The position numbers and the translations under genes are program-made. A stretch of DNA of 64,000 nt from the NCBI GenBank assembly GCA_023512835.1, contig CM042086.1:20467029-20531028 (forward strand), written 5' to 3'. The DNA comes from Taxillus chinensis (taxonomy: Eukaryota; Streptophyta; Magnoliopsida; Santalales; Loranthaceae). Positions 1 through 12,691 of this stretch are shown one piece after another. The notes under the pieces are model-generated. The model saw nothing but the letters and a program-made list of their open reading frames with translations, did no database searches and was not told the origin of the DNA. The number at the start of each line of letters is the position of its first letter. Positions within the stretch are counted from its first letter, which is position 1.

Positions 1-929
1 ATCAAGAATGGTTCGATTAGTTCAACGGCAAGCCACGTGTGTCAACACATAAACAACTAACCTGTCAACGCATATAAGAGCATCTACATCAGCTTTGGTA
101 TAATGTATTTTTCCATATAATTTAGGGATTAAATTTAAATTTTTATCAAAAGCAGCTCTACATCTGATTCTGTAAAATACGGTATGGGGATACGGTTTGT
201 ACAGTAAATCCCTATATTTGGAGATTCACTGTAGATCCCTAAACTCAATTTCTCTTCCTCGCTTGCGCGTTTCTTCTCTCGTCCGATTGGTGACGTGCGA
301 ATCCTTGACTCCTCCCTTCCAATCGACGAATATTGCTTCGATTATGGGTAATCTCTAAACTTTTGATTTCCACCATGGCTAATTTCTCATACTCTCTCTC
401 TATCTCTCTCTTTCTCTCTCTCCATGTTCCAGACCTTCCATGGCTGGAATTTGTAAATATCAGGATCTTCCATGGATGGTCACCGAAAAAGCAAAATCCC
501 TCATATTGATTTAAATATGGTTATAGAGATTTATCATGACCTATTATTGCTTAAAACTTTAGATTTTTATATCTATGATCCGAAAACCCAAACTCAATTC
601 CTATAACCCTAGGTACGTGAACTTCACCTGCGATTTACTAGATCTTTTTTAATATAAATTATTTGTGAGTCTTGGTTCATGACCCCATATTATTAGAACA
701 TAACTAAATTGAAATGAAAAATAATTGTTCAAGACCAAATTAATTGGAACAACCCATTTTACTCAAAAGTGTCAAACCCACTGCATAATGGAAATGCTTC
801 AGGAATGCTCTAAACCCAGATGAAGAAAGCTCACATTTTTGAAAAAATGTGACATGTCTGGCATATAGAATATAGAACTCATGAAATTAAATCACCTATT
901 TATAGTTGTCCCATTTTATAGATTTTATC

Positions 930-931
<2 letters not shown>

Positions 932-987
<56 letters not shown>
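932..987. repeat. (TA)n microsatellite inside the Harbinger element
   Basis: An uninterrupted run of TA dinucleotides of about 55 bases lies in the 5' untranslated part of the transposon, upstream of ORF1. It creates a short Tyr/Ile-repeat open frame (881-1144) that has no other coding signal and is not a gene. Confidence 0.95.
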
Positions 988-990
<3 letters not shown>

Positions 991-1256
991 GGGGTGGGGA
1001 CTGCAAAGAAAGAGCACATTTTTTTGGGTTAAGTTTCATTCCCAATTTAGGAACCATTTCTTACAAGAAATTTTAAGGAACTTATTAGATTTTATTTTTC
1101 TTTCTCACAAACCCAGAACACAATGGCGAAGTTTGAAGTTATGATTTTTTTTCTGGTTCAATTTTTGTGTGATACAAGAAATTTTTCATCATGGTTCTCA
1201 TTATCGGTTTGATCGAAATGTTTAAGGATTAAATACTTAAAACTGTTTTTTCATAT

Positions 1257-2267
1257 ATGGATTCACGGGACCCTGGTCATATGTACTTCACCAAATTAAT
1301 AAGCGAAGATTCTCACCTTGACCCCATTTACGATGGGCAATGTGCCACATCTCCATTCACCGTTGATGACTCTCCACCCATACCCCTTAATGAGCCTATT
1401 GCTGTCAAGAAATCAACGAGGGGTGCAAATTTCACACCCGAGGAAGACAAGTTACTTGTCTCTGCATGGCTAAATTGTAGCCTTGATGCCATCCAGGGAA
1501 CATATCAAAAACACTCCCTATTTTGGGAAAGCATTTTCGAGTATTTTCAACAATTTAAAGAGACCACAAATGAGAGGACAATAAAGTCATTAATTCATCG
1601 GTGGTCGATGATCCAAAAGGCTACAAACAAATTTTGTGCAAAACTAGCCCAAGTTGAAGGGTTAAATCAAAGTGGCATGACCGAGCACGACAAGGTAACA
1701 TTATCAAATCCCATAATCCTTTACTTAAGAAATTTTTGTTAACAATTATTGATTTAAATTGGTTTTTTTGCTCACAAGTTTGACAAAGCTAAGGTTATGT
1801 ACCAATCGCTAGAGAAATGCTCCTTCCAATTTGAGCATTGTTGGCACCTATTAAAAGACCAACCTAAGTGGAATCGACACACTAGAAAGGAGGATCCAAA
1901 ACGGAGGAAGACAATTGATTCAGTTGGAGATCTTGAGGCGGATCATGTGATGGACAATGAAGTTATCGAGCCCGATCGACCAATTGGAAGGAAAGCTGAG
2001 AAACGAAAACGAAAGGCCCAATGCGAACATGCAGAGGAGAACTTCCAACTCAGGAAAATGAAGTATACTTTGTTAGAGGAGTCACATGCTCAAGAGAAAG
2101 AGTTTTTTCGTATTAAAGCTGAGAAGATGGCATATGATAAAGAGACAGAGGCTAGAAAATTACATCAAGAGGATGAGCGGCCGCGTTTGGAGGCCGAGAA
2201 AGTGGAGCTTGCAAAGATGGAATCAGATCAACGTATTATGATGATGGATGTGATCGCCATGCCATAA
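1257..2267 (+). CDS. Harbinger ORF1: Myb/SANT-like, NAM-associated C-terminal domain protein (2 exons)
   Basis: DNA-binding accessory protein of the transposon. In characterised PIF/Harbinger elements this product works with the transposase in the nucleus. Exon 1 is 1257-1694 and exon 2 is 1779-2267, joined by an 84-bp phase-0 GT-AG intron, giving 308 residues. Without splicing the frame stops at 1742. Residues about 57-120 form a SANT/Myb-like trihelix (FTPEEDKLLVSAWLN, then a conserved RTIKSLIHRWSMIQK helix). After the splice comes the family block FDKAKVMYQSLEKCSFQFEHC followed by LLKDQPKW. The C-terminal half is highly charged and probably coiled-coil, with RPIGRKAEKRKRKA serving as a likely nuclear-localisation stretch. 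The frame is intact, unlike the transposase. In other genomes such ORFs are often mis-annotated as host trihelix or glutathione S-transferase T3-like genes. Confidence 0.87.
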
Positions 2268-2479
2268 TTGGTGCAGCAAGAATTTTTCCAAAGAACTCCA
2301 AAGGGAAGTCATGTCAAGACGCAGTCAGTCTAATGATTTGCAGTGATTATATGTGTTGGCTGTAATTTTTTTATGCTTATGTTTGCTTTATGGGTCTATA
2401 AATCTTCAATCGGATTCCGCATTATTTTTGAGTCCAGAATTTTACAAGGCCGCATCGATTGTTTGTTGTTTAGTATTTT

Positions 2480-3715
2480 TATCATGTGAATTTTTCAATA
2501 GACAATCATTATCAAATTCTGCATTAACCATAAATTCTGCATTAAAATTTTGCCAAGGAAATTGTATTTAAATTATGATTATCACAAATTCTGCATTGAC
2601 AATATTTTTCTGCATTAAAATTCTTTCAAGGACAACATATCTAGTTAGCATTATTATCAGGAATTCGCATTAACCATAAATTGAAATTCTGCATTAAAAT
2701 TCTACCAAGAATAATGTATTTAGATAGCATTATTATCACAAATTATGCATTAACCATAAATTCTGCATTTAAATTTTGCCAAGAACATTGTACCTAGATT
2801 ATCATTGTCATAAATTCTGCATTGGCAATATTTTTCTGCATTAAAAATTCTTTCAAGGACAACGTATCTAGTTAGCATTATTATCAGAATTCTGCATTAA
2901 CCATAAATTGAAATTCGCATTAAAATTCCGCCAAGAATAATGTATTTAGATAGCATTATTATCACAAATTTTGCATTAACCATAAATTCTGCATTTAAAT
3001 TTTGCCAAGGAATTGTATTTAGATTATGATTATCACAAATTCTGCATTGACAATATTTTCTGCATTAAAATTCTTTCAACGACAACGTATCTAGTTAGCA
3101 TTATTATCGAATCTGCATTAAAATTCTACCAAGAATAATGTATTTAGATAGCATTATTATCACAAATTATGCATTAACCATAAATTTTGCATTTAAATTT
3201 TGCCAAGAACATTGTACCTAGATTATCATTGTCATAAATTCTGCATTGGCAATATTTTTCTGCATTAAAATTCTTTCAAGGACAACGTATCTAGTTAGCA
3301 TTATTATCAGGAATTTCGCATTAACCATAAATTGAAATTAGCATTAAAATTCGCCAAGAATAATGTATTTAGATAGCATTATTATCACAAATTTTGCATT
3401 AACCATAAATTCTGCATTTAAATTTTGCCAAGGAAATTGTATTTAGATTATGATTATCACAAATTCTGCATTGACAATATTTTCTGCATTAAAATTCTTT
3501 CAACGACAACGTATCTAGTTAGCATTATTATCGAATTGCGATTAAAATTCTACCAAGAATAATGTATTTAGATAGCATTATTATCACAAATTATGCATTA
3601 ACCATAAATTCTGCATTTAAATTTTGCCAAGAACATTGTACCTAGATTATCATTATCATAAATTCTGCATTGGCAATATTTTTATGCATTAAAATTCTTT
3701 TAAGGACATTACCTG
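2480..3715. repeat. AT-rich tandem repeat array between the two Harbinger genes
   Basis: A unit of about 200-228 bp recurs roughly five times. The marker CTAGTTAGCATTATTATC starts near 2641, 2869, 3091, 3291 and 3515. Each unit contains shorter sub-repeats built on 'ATTCTGCATTAAAATTCT' and 'GCATTAACCATAAATT'. The copies differ by small indels and substitutions, so the array has been diverging for some time. It occupies the whole interval between the ORF1 stop and the transposase 3' end. Confidence 0.9.
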
Positions 3716-4057
3716 GAATGTAAATTGTACTCAAATTTAGCAGTCACTTTTTCAAGTTAGTCGATAGTCATGGAAATGAGTGGGTTATTCAACTTGTTTT
3801 GATCTTGGAAAAAATAACCTCCATGGGATGGTATGTAAGGAAAAGAATGTTCCACTTCTTCACCGGTACAATTGAAAAAGCAATTAAAAAAGACTAGCTT
3901 TTGTAATTACATGTCAAAACCATATAGATACGTAGCGGTTGAGAGAATTCAAAGGGTTATGAAATGTATTTATTATAAAGATATGCAACCGCCATATAGA
4001 AGCTGAATGTAGAAGGACATGACATTAAGAACATAATAAAATCTGAAGTTGCTTAAA

Positions 4058-5315
4058 TTATTGTTGTGAATATAGAAGCCATTGATGTTCAATTAAATCT
4101 TCTTGAATCTGATGATGTGCCGAGCTGTCTCTAATCTCATGATGACGCTGGATGAAGTTTGTAAGTCGTGTTGTATGATTACGTGATAATTTAGAAAGAT
4201 TATCATCAATTTGATCATACTTGAATGTCCAAAGTCTCACTATCATCACGTTCATCTTCAATAATCATATTATGTAGAATGATACATGTTTTCATTATAT
4301 TTGTTAGTTCCTTCACTTTCCACATTCACGAAGGTCCACAAATGATGGCGAATCGTTGTTGAAGAACCCCGAATGCACGTTCGACATCTTTTCTAGCAGA
4401 TTCTTGTGCTTTTGCAAAAATTTTCTTCTTATTCCCATGTGGTGATGGAATCGTTTTGACAAAAGTTCGCCAATTCGGATAAATACCATCTCGCAAGGTA
4501 ATTGCCCATCTTATAATGGTTGCCATTGATTGTGTAATTCACCGGAGGAGAACTCCCTTGGGCAAGTTCCGTAAGGATAGAAGATCTCTCTAGAGCATTA
4601 ATATCATTATGTGAACCGGGCATACCAAAAAATGCATGCCATATCCATAGATCGTATGAAGCAACAACTTCTAAAATAATTGTTGGTTCACGGATGTGGC
4701 CAGAATACATACCTTTCCAAGTCAGGGACAATTTTTCCACTTCCAATGCATGCAATCAATGCTTCCCAAAGCATTCCCGGAATCCCCGTTGTTCACCAAC
4801 CGCAAGCAATCGAGCTATATCATTAGCAGTTGGAGACCTTAGATATTCTTCCAAAAAAAACACTTACTACTTTCGCAAGAAAATTTTTTTAGGCTCTTCA
4901 TTATGGTTGTTTCACCAATACATATGTATTCATCCATAAAATCTCCAGGAACTCCATATGCTAGCATTCTAATTGTTCTTGTGATTTTTTGCATAGAAGA
5001 TAAACCAAGTCGCCCGGCATTATTTCTTCTTTTGGACAAAGTACGGCTCATAAGACTCTACTTCATTTAGAATACGAAGAAAAAGAGGACGACTCATCCG
5101 AAATCTCTTGCGAAATAGATTAAAGGAATATATTGGATTTTCAAAGCAAAATAATCACGAAATAGGCGCTCGTGTCCTTGAATATGATCACGTCGAATAA
5201 ACCTACGACGTTGCCTATTGACATGTCGCCTCAATGATTGCCCATCCAACTCATGTTTTCTTATCATCTTCGAGGAAACATAAGTCAATAATTTGCGAAA
5301 AAAAGTACGCCTCAT
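4058..5315 (-). pseudogene. PIF/Harbinger transposase (HARBI1-like DDE nuclease), frameshifted
   Basis: Read on the minus strand, consecutive pieces of one transposase occur in order but in different frames: 5315-5094 (N-terminus, RRRFIRRDHIQGHERLFRDY), 5051-4839 (GRLGLSSMQKITRTIRMLAYG and a DEYICIGETT block), 4755-4429 (MYSGHIREPTIILE, SYDLWIWHAFFGMPGSHND), 4526-4326 (WRTFVKTIPSPHGNKKK, then SARKDVERAFGVLQ) and 4261-4058 (C-terminal tail ending DLIEHQWLLYSQQ). The GSHND and RKDVERAFG blocks are hallmarks of the DDE_Tnp_4 endonuclease fold that cuts and joins transposon ends. Nearly the full length is present, but at least three frame changes break it. Introns could explain at most some of them, since no convincing splice sites were seen. 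It is most likely a recent pseudogene. Confidence 0.85.
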
Positions 5316-5898
5316 TAGATTCTATTAGTGAGAGATAAAATAACACAATAAGTTTGTGAGATTTTAAATTCTACCCACATGCATATTTATAGACAAAATA
5401 TCACCATTTCAAAGAACAAAAAAACTTACCGTTAAGAAATTAATATCGTTGGAGAAATTCATTAAACAAACAATACCGTTGTAAATGGATAAATACTGCA
5501 ATTTGTTAAAATTAATTGTATAAGCTTTAAATATAAATGTTTCATTAATTTTGATTATTGCAACGGTACAAATGTTCGATTTTGAAGATGTCGTGTTTAT
5601 GTTTAATGTACCGTTGGGTGAATATGTGTTAATGCCGTCAGATAAATGTTGAATTCAATTTTCCAATACAGTTTGTCAATTCATTAAATTTGCTTTAATA
5701 ACCAGGAAAAGTCTTCAAGGTGACCGTTATGTGAAATAGTATAAGAAAGAGAAAATAATAATAAAATAAATAGATATTGATAGGGATAGGGAATGAGGTA
5801 TTTGATGTTTTTAAAAAATAAGTAAATTTTAGGGATTCATATACTTGTTCATCCCTAAAATAAGGATAGAGATGCCAAAGCCGTTGTGGATGCTCTAA

Positions 5899-8155
5899 AT
5901 AATGCAGTCTTTGAGTCCGTATCGATACGTTCCCTGATAGTGTACATATAACAAATAATAGTTTTATATACATATAACTTAAAAGATTAATTTTAAACTT
6001 AAAATATTAATTTTATATGTATGTTAAAAAAATAGAACTTAATATACAATTGATTACAAGAAATAGGTAAATATTATAGTAATTTGGTGAGAGAAAAATT
6101 TTATATATAATTTAATAATTATATAAATTAAATAATATTAAACACTGTAAAACCTATGAAAAAGTTAAATATTAGAATCATGTGTGAATGATTTTATGAT
6201 TTTTTTTATTATTATAAATATAAAAAAATGGACTTATATAAAAAATTTAATACTAGTACTCTAACATATTTTACATATATTTTTAATTTTTTCAGTCTAT
6301 TATTTCTTTCAACGCACTGAAAATTAAACTTTTATTTAAAAATTTATTTGTACTAGCCATCAACATATAATAAATACAATGTATTGGTTGCTATCTTTTT
6401 GGAGAACTTATACAAATAAAAAATGATTATATCAGTCATAAATCAAATTGAATATTTTAAAAAAATAAATTTGTTTAAACGATTCGAACTAATTTAAAAA
6501 TTATTAAATCGGTCAATCAATTTGACTTCATTTCAGTCAAACTAATTTTTAATCATAATATACTAATATTGCATATGATTTTAATAATGATGTTATGATT
6601 GCTATTATTATACGTTAGAAATAAACTTTTATAATATATATTAACTTATGGATTAATAATTTTGTAGGATTATATAGAATAAATAATTTTAAGAATTATT
6701 TTATTAATAGTATATTATTTTAATTTATTATTTTTTTTGTAGGTATAAGTAAAATTTGAAAATTATTAGCTTATTTTTTAAAAAATATATCAAAATATTT
6801 ATTGGTTGTGTGTGTGTATTACACGATGCACATTTACAAAATTTTATAATTATTTTTATTTTTATTTGGATAACAAATTTAGTCAAAACTAGCTGCAACT
6901 AGTTGATTTACACCTTAGAGGTTTAAGTTTTTATTAGTTAATAGGTGGTCTGTTTGGGGATAAATTCCCAACTCTTTTTTCTAAAGCATCAAGGATGTTA
7001 CACCACAAGGGTCCTTCAATTATGCTCACAGTGAGGTTTGGGCACCAAAATTTCATCACCTGTTGCATGGTTCGAGGTCTACCGGGTAATTGGGTCGTTC
7101 CCAATCTTGTATCAATCCGAGTTACGGCCACTACCAACGACGCGTGCGGATTCGGTCTATTGGTAGGGGTGGCCAAAGGGCACCTTTACAGTTAAATCTT
7201 GCCGCAAGGCTAACAAGTCAGAGAGCATTTAGTTGCCTATTGGTGGTTAATAACTTGTATAGCATGATGACCGGCCCGATATATATATACACATATATTC
7301 TTCTTTTGTCAAATGCCCTATAACACTCTCGGGTTAAGCGTGGCCAGACTCACTAAATATTCAGAGTCTCTTCCAATATATCTTGGTCGTCGTGGTATTC
7401 CAGCCGATTCTAGCTATCAATTGGTGCAGGTGCTCCCGCGTATCACTGCATGTGTGGTGGAGCATCATGATCAAACCGAAACTGCAACACTTTTAACAAC
7501 CAGTTTCGCTCACCTTTGCAGCTGTGGGAGAAAATCAAGATTTTTTTAAAAAGTTTTTGGTTGACTAAATCTAATCATGCACGTATTTGACCAAATTTAA
7601 ATAGTTTCAAGTTCAGCCATGCATGATGCATGGGAATAGCGACCTATATATCAAGAATATATGTAGGTTGCTCTCTGTATATGATGGTGATAATAATTCA
7701 GAATATCACAAAAAAAAAAAAACTTGATATCGTTCAATAATATATAATAGCAGTCTCGATCTTAGGTTCCTATTCAGCGTAGAAAAATGTAGATTTTCGT
7801 TCCTAAACATTGTGTTATAGTTTGATTCCTATTAAGTTTGAGAATAACACGTGGGTACGTATGCATAGAGAGTGTGTGTGTGTGTTGCTTTGAAGTGGTG
7901 GGACCAACACCTATGGGTGGATGACTTGCGGCGAGGGATAGCCGCCTCCTATCCTTGCAATGAGAAACATGTTTTTTCCCTGCAGCAGCCAACATATGAT
8001 GGCATTACGCGTTGGTCTCATAGCTATTCCTTTTGATATATTGTCATTCTTGTGTAATTATTTATAAGTACATAATGCATCCGACACCCATATTAATTAA
8101 TTTTGGGGATAAACAATAAGAAATCAAGTTTTTATTTAAGAGGGATTACTAGGTC
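5899..8155. other. AT-rich intergenic stretch, no gene recognised
   Basis: From 5.9 to 6.9 kb the sequence is extremely AT-rich with no coding signal. A less AT-rich patch at 6940-7550 carries several short overlapping open frames on both strands (60-80 codons), none with a recognisable domain or splice structure. A short (TA)n lies near 7280. Nothing further can be supported. Confidence 0.6.
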
Positions 8156-8159
8156 ACAC

Positions 8160-8390
8160 TATATATATGATCGACAAATAAATACTATATCATCTAGCAG
8201 TATTAATCTGATATTATTACTTCGCCATTATTGAGTGAAGTAATATTATCAAGACTTATCCCTAGATAATATTAATTTGCTGGTCGGTGATATCAATATC
8301 ACATAACACTCACTTGAGGATATCATATATACATTCATCCAACTGGGCTCTAATTAGTGATAATAATCATTATCACCCGATCTCTATGTA
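8160..8390. repeat. Imperfect fold-back (inverted) repeat
   Basis: The arms pair around about 8235. GATATTATTACTTC is followed after a short loop by GAAGTAATATTATC (12 of 14 complementary), and further out AGCAGTATTAAT pairs with ATTAATTTGCT and ATATCAT with GTGATAT. A second small hairpin (GTGATAATAATCATTATCAC) lies near 8360. This could be a decayed fold-back MITE; no clean ends or target duplication were found. Confidence 0.45.
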
Positions 8391-8457
8391 AAACAAGTTA
8401 GTTATACATGAAGAGTAGTGTGCCATTACAAATCCACCAATGAAAAAATGGTTGGAG

Positions 8458-8754
8458 TAAGAGTGACAATTTTGTCCCGTCCCGCCCTGACTTGCTATTA
8501 GATCGGGCTTGAGTCTTGTTTGTCCTACCATTTTGACTTAACCCGTCATCGGATCGGGTTCGGATCTTACCCGATCCATTTTGATCTAATATTTTTAAAC
8601 AAAATTAAGTTAAAAAACTCTATCTCATCCCAAACAATCCGACCTAAAGTATCCAAACTGACGGGTTAGATCGAGTTTAGAGCGGACTGTGCAATTGTCA
8701 GTCGAATTCGAATTTGACACTATTTGGGCCCGACTTGATCAGTTGTCATGCTTA
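8458..8754. mobile_element. hAT-like non-autonomous element (MITE)
   Basis: The left end reads TAAGAGTGACAATTTTGTCC. The right end, on the minus strand, reads TAAGCATGACAACTGATCA. The interior is rich in GGGT/ACCC words (gatcgggttcggatcttaccc), the pattern of a common plant hAT-derived repeat. Flanking octamers GGTTGGAG and GGTAAGAT match at 5 of 8 positions, a decayed 8-bp duplication. The same layout recurs at 54235-54462, where the flanking octamers match better. Confidence 0.6.
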
Positions 8755-11700
8755 GGTAAGATATCCACACCACAAAAGATTAAATACACTCATATTATTT
8801 AAATCATATATGAAATTTAAAAAAATATTCTAAAAAAATATTTCTAAGATTATTTAAATAATAATCATAGAATATCATTATTCAAATATAATATAATATT
8901 TATATTTTAATAAAATACTTCAATTATTATTTTTTAAAAATAAATTCTAAATATTATATTTATATTAGAATAATATTAATTATTCAAATATTTAATTTAA
9001 TTTTAAATATTAATATACGAATGATTTTTTTATAAAAATTAATTTAATCATTTCACAACGACTATGAATGTATAAATAAATTTAGTGATCATATATTTAT
9101 TTCTTCCCATGAAAAAAAAAACAATAAGTGAAACAACTTAATTATCAACTAGTGGGTTACTCCTAGGGGATAATGTAACATAAAAATTCAAATAATTTCA
9201 TGCATATATAAATATATAATACTATTTGAAACATGTATTGCCCAATTTCTACAATGGAAATGAAGAAATCATCGGCAGCCTGAAGTTCGGTGTATTTCTT
9301 ATTGTAATTTAGGTGTGGTGAGGCCTTCAACTTTTGTTTTTTGCCACTGGAATTGGGGTTGCGCCTCACTTTGTCGATATCTTATTAACTAATTTGACCT
9401 AATATTTTTTCCTACGGATATTATTGGTCGTGGTAGCGTGGGATAGAAAAACATTGTGCATGGTAGGCGTACTTTGTTAGGCTCGGTTGAATTTCCAGCC
9501 TCGCCAATTTTGTGGAGAAGCTGGAACCTTCTGGGCCGGTGCATGAAATTTCACCTTATATCCTTGTTTTCAAAGCGCGTGTACATATATACACACCTTG
9601 TTGAATGGTTCATCCCCGGTTATCAAATTTATGGAAGAGCATGTGTATATTATAGTAGATTTTACCTTTTATTAACCTTTATATTAGAACCGATCCGGCC
9701 TATCGGACCAATAAACAAGCGATCCGAACATAACTTATCTGAATTTTTAATTAGATTGTCTATGGAATAAACCTGAAAAAATAAAAGATCCGACCGGTTT
9801 AAAACCTGAACGAATCGAATTTTACAGGTAATCTTTTTTAAAATGATACAATGACATTTTACTTCTTTTATAATATAATTTTAATTTAAAATTACTAGAT
9901 TATATTGTTATTTTAATTTTCTATTCTTTTCGGTCCTATTCAATTTGAATTTATGTTTCTAAACTTATATATATAATTTATGTTAGAAATATATATTTAA
10001 CAATAAATATTATTACATTAAAAAGTATTTTAATGTGTTAGTTTAAAATATTTTTATTAATATATATATAATTATTACTTATATGGCCTGTCTAATCATT
10101 GAGTCAGTGATCCAATCACCTAGTGTCTTAGCTGAACAACATCTGATCCTAATAATGATGATTTTATCATGTATGTGTTGTCTTATTTAATGTTTATGCT
10201 TCAATATGTTATTACTTCTTGTGATATGAAGTTATGCATGATAATTTGTATATTGATGGCATATCTATTGGATTGTAAATTATTGGTTGTTATACCATAA
10301 GGAATAAATATTTGTGCAACCGGCTCGCGGCATCTTCGCGTAACCGTGAGGGATTGAACGGCTATGATCTTTTTCTTTTTTTCTCTTTCCCTCCTCCGAT
10401 GAATTGGTAGGCTGCCACGTTGTCACGATTACCCAAAGATTACCCAACCCCCGGTTGTACCTAGAATTGCCCTACTATAAGTGGTTTGGTTGATGTAGCC
10501 CATTATTGCTTTTTGAGAATCAAAAGTCTTTAAGGGAAGAGGGTATAAAAACTTGTGTTTGAAGATTTGAGAGTTAACATTAACCTTATAACGTAGCAAC
10601 TAGTTTTAGAAATATTAGTGTGATGATGTACTTGTCAAACGAAATTTTTTAATTATAATTAGACCCGATTTTAAGTTTAGGAAATTACTAAAGTATTTTT
10701 TAGAATTGAAGTTATTTAATATTATTTAAATTAATAGAGGGGTAGTATAAAAGGAGTAAAGACTCTTACACTTTTTATTATGTGTTACAATACTTAATCT
10801 AGGCTATTTATAAAGTTAGAATTTCTAATTAATTAATTAATATCCTTACTTTTTTACTAAATTGCTCTTAAGTTAACATTAGAATAAATTATTAATTCAA
10901 GTAATTAATAAATTTGCATATATCCTTATATTAATTTAAACTATTTAAATTAATAAAATGATTTGAACTAAAGGAATAAATTTTCAATATTATTATTTAT
11001 TTAACAAATAAATATATTTAATTTAATTATTCATTTAACTTCATCAAACAAATGAATAATTAAGCATATAATTATATATTAAATTGAAATGCCCCCAAGA
11101 TAAGCTGTGAAACCCATGCGAGGAGGGGAGAGTGAGTGAGGGTTTGTACATTCCATTATGCTTTAAATAAAACTCTAATAATAATTGTGATTTAAATAAA
11201 TGACTACAACCAAATTCAAGTGAATCACGTTTAGTACATTAGTTACTACCAACTAGAATTAGGATTCTACAACTCCCTAGATAATAAATCTAAAATTTAG
11301 ATGTTCTCCTTTAAATTATATGTTAATAAACCTATCGATTTTAAGTGCTCTGTTTGTATAATAGGTAAAGTAAAAAATGAACACAAGGAATTATGTGGTT
11401 TAGTCGCAACAAACATACTTCATGGTGGTGAGACTCTAGCATATACTGAAATAATTCACTATAATAGCTATAATTATTACAATAAGGCTATAACCTTTTT
11501 TTGTTTATCTCAATGTTCCTCATTCTCTCCTTTTCACAATAATACAAAACTTATATATCATAATAAATTGAGCTTGCTCTATGGACATTCTGCCTTAATC
11601 TTGTCTCTTTCCCCATTGGTTTGATGTTACTCCACAAAGCCCTTGATTAATTTCTATAACTTTCTTTTTCTCTTTTTGATAAACTCTAGAGGGATAACTG

Positions 11701-12657
11701 ACACAATGATATTCCACTTCTATTTTGAAATGAACCCTACAATGGCTTAAAGATAAGTTTGCTTTGATTTAGACAGAGAGGCTTAAGTTCAAGATCATGA
11801 GCTTCAAAGCGAAAAAGACTGAACCATCTAAAATAAATCCAGTACTACATACAATAATATATAATATTAACAAAAAGATCTAATGGACATATATAATTGA
11901 AGTTTTAATAAATAATATTTAGTCAATTAATCAAATCACTATTTATTAGTATTAATATGATACACAATTATGAATTAAAACCACATTATAAGATTATGTA
12001 CATATAATGAGAAGAATTTTTCACAAATATTTGTTCACCTATCTAACTGATTTTCATGAGCCATAATTTTTCATTATGATATTCATAACTAGATATAAGT
12101 ATTAATAGATTCTATTTATCCTCTCTAATTACATCTTTTCATATATTATCATTAATTTTCCAATGATCGATATATAATCCAATAATAATTTAAGATTTAT
12201 AATAAGCTATATTTAATATAGTCACAAACGCTTAATTTCACCCAAAATTTCGTAATTGAACATCATGGAAATATAATTAATTTTCAATTAGCGAAGTTAT
12301 GGATTTCATGGATTTGATTTGGTGTTATTACTATCTATAATATTATTATTTTTTCAAGATATCGAAGTATTTGAAGCGCAATGTATCTCACTTGTTCATA
12401 ACATAAAATATATAAATTATAAATTCAAATTAATCAGCCGGATTGGATTGAGATGTATTAATAAATCATTCATATGATAGAATATAAAGTTCTTCATGTA
12501 ATTAAATAAATATTCATTATATAACTTATTATATTATAATCTTGTTTAAAATACACAACATAATCTTATCAAACTAAAGTATATATCAATGTTTTATTTA
12601 TCAATTGTGAACATAATATAAATTTAGTCTAATTGGTAGATCTTTTATATGTCATAT

Positions 12658-12691
<34 letters not shown>

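Larger units (their letters stand above)
78..5895. mobile_element. PIF/Harbinger DNA transposon, nearly complete, probably non-autonomous now
   Basis: The left end starts GAGCATCTACATCAGCTTTG at 78. The right end, read on the minus strand from 5895, starts GAGCATCCACAACGGCTTTG, so the two form imperfect terminal inverted repeats matching at about 17 of 20 bases. Both ends are flanked by TAA (75-77 and 5896-5898), the TWA target duplication expected for this superfamily. Inside are the two genes typical of plant PIF/Harbinger elements in divergent positions: a plus-strand Myb/SANT-like ORF1 and a minus-strand DDE transposase. A block of AT-rich tandem repeats lies between them. The transposase is frameshifted, so the copy probably cannot move itself, though it could be mobilised in trans. 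Ends and superfamily are directly supported; current inactivity is inferred. Confidence 0.93.

Noticed and set aside
881..1144. 87-codon open frame with a long Tyr/Ile repeat
   Set aside because: It is the translation of a (TA)n microsatellite; there are no coding signals outside the repeat.
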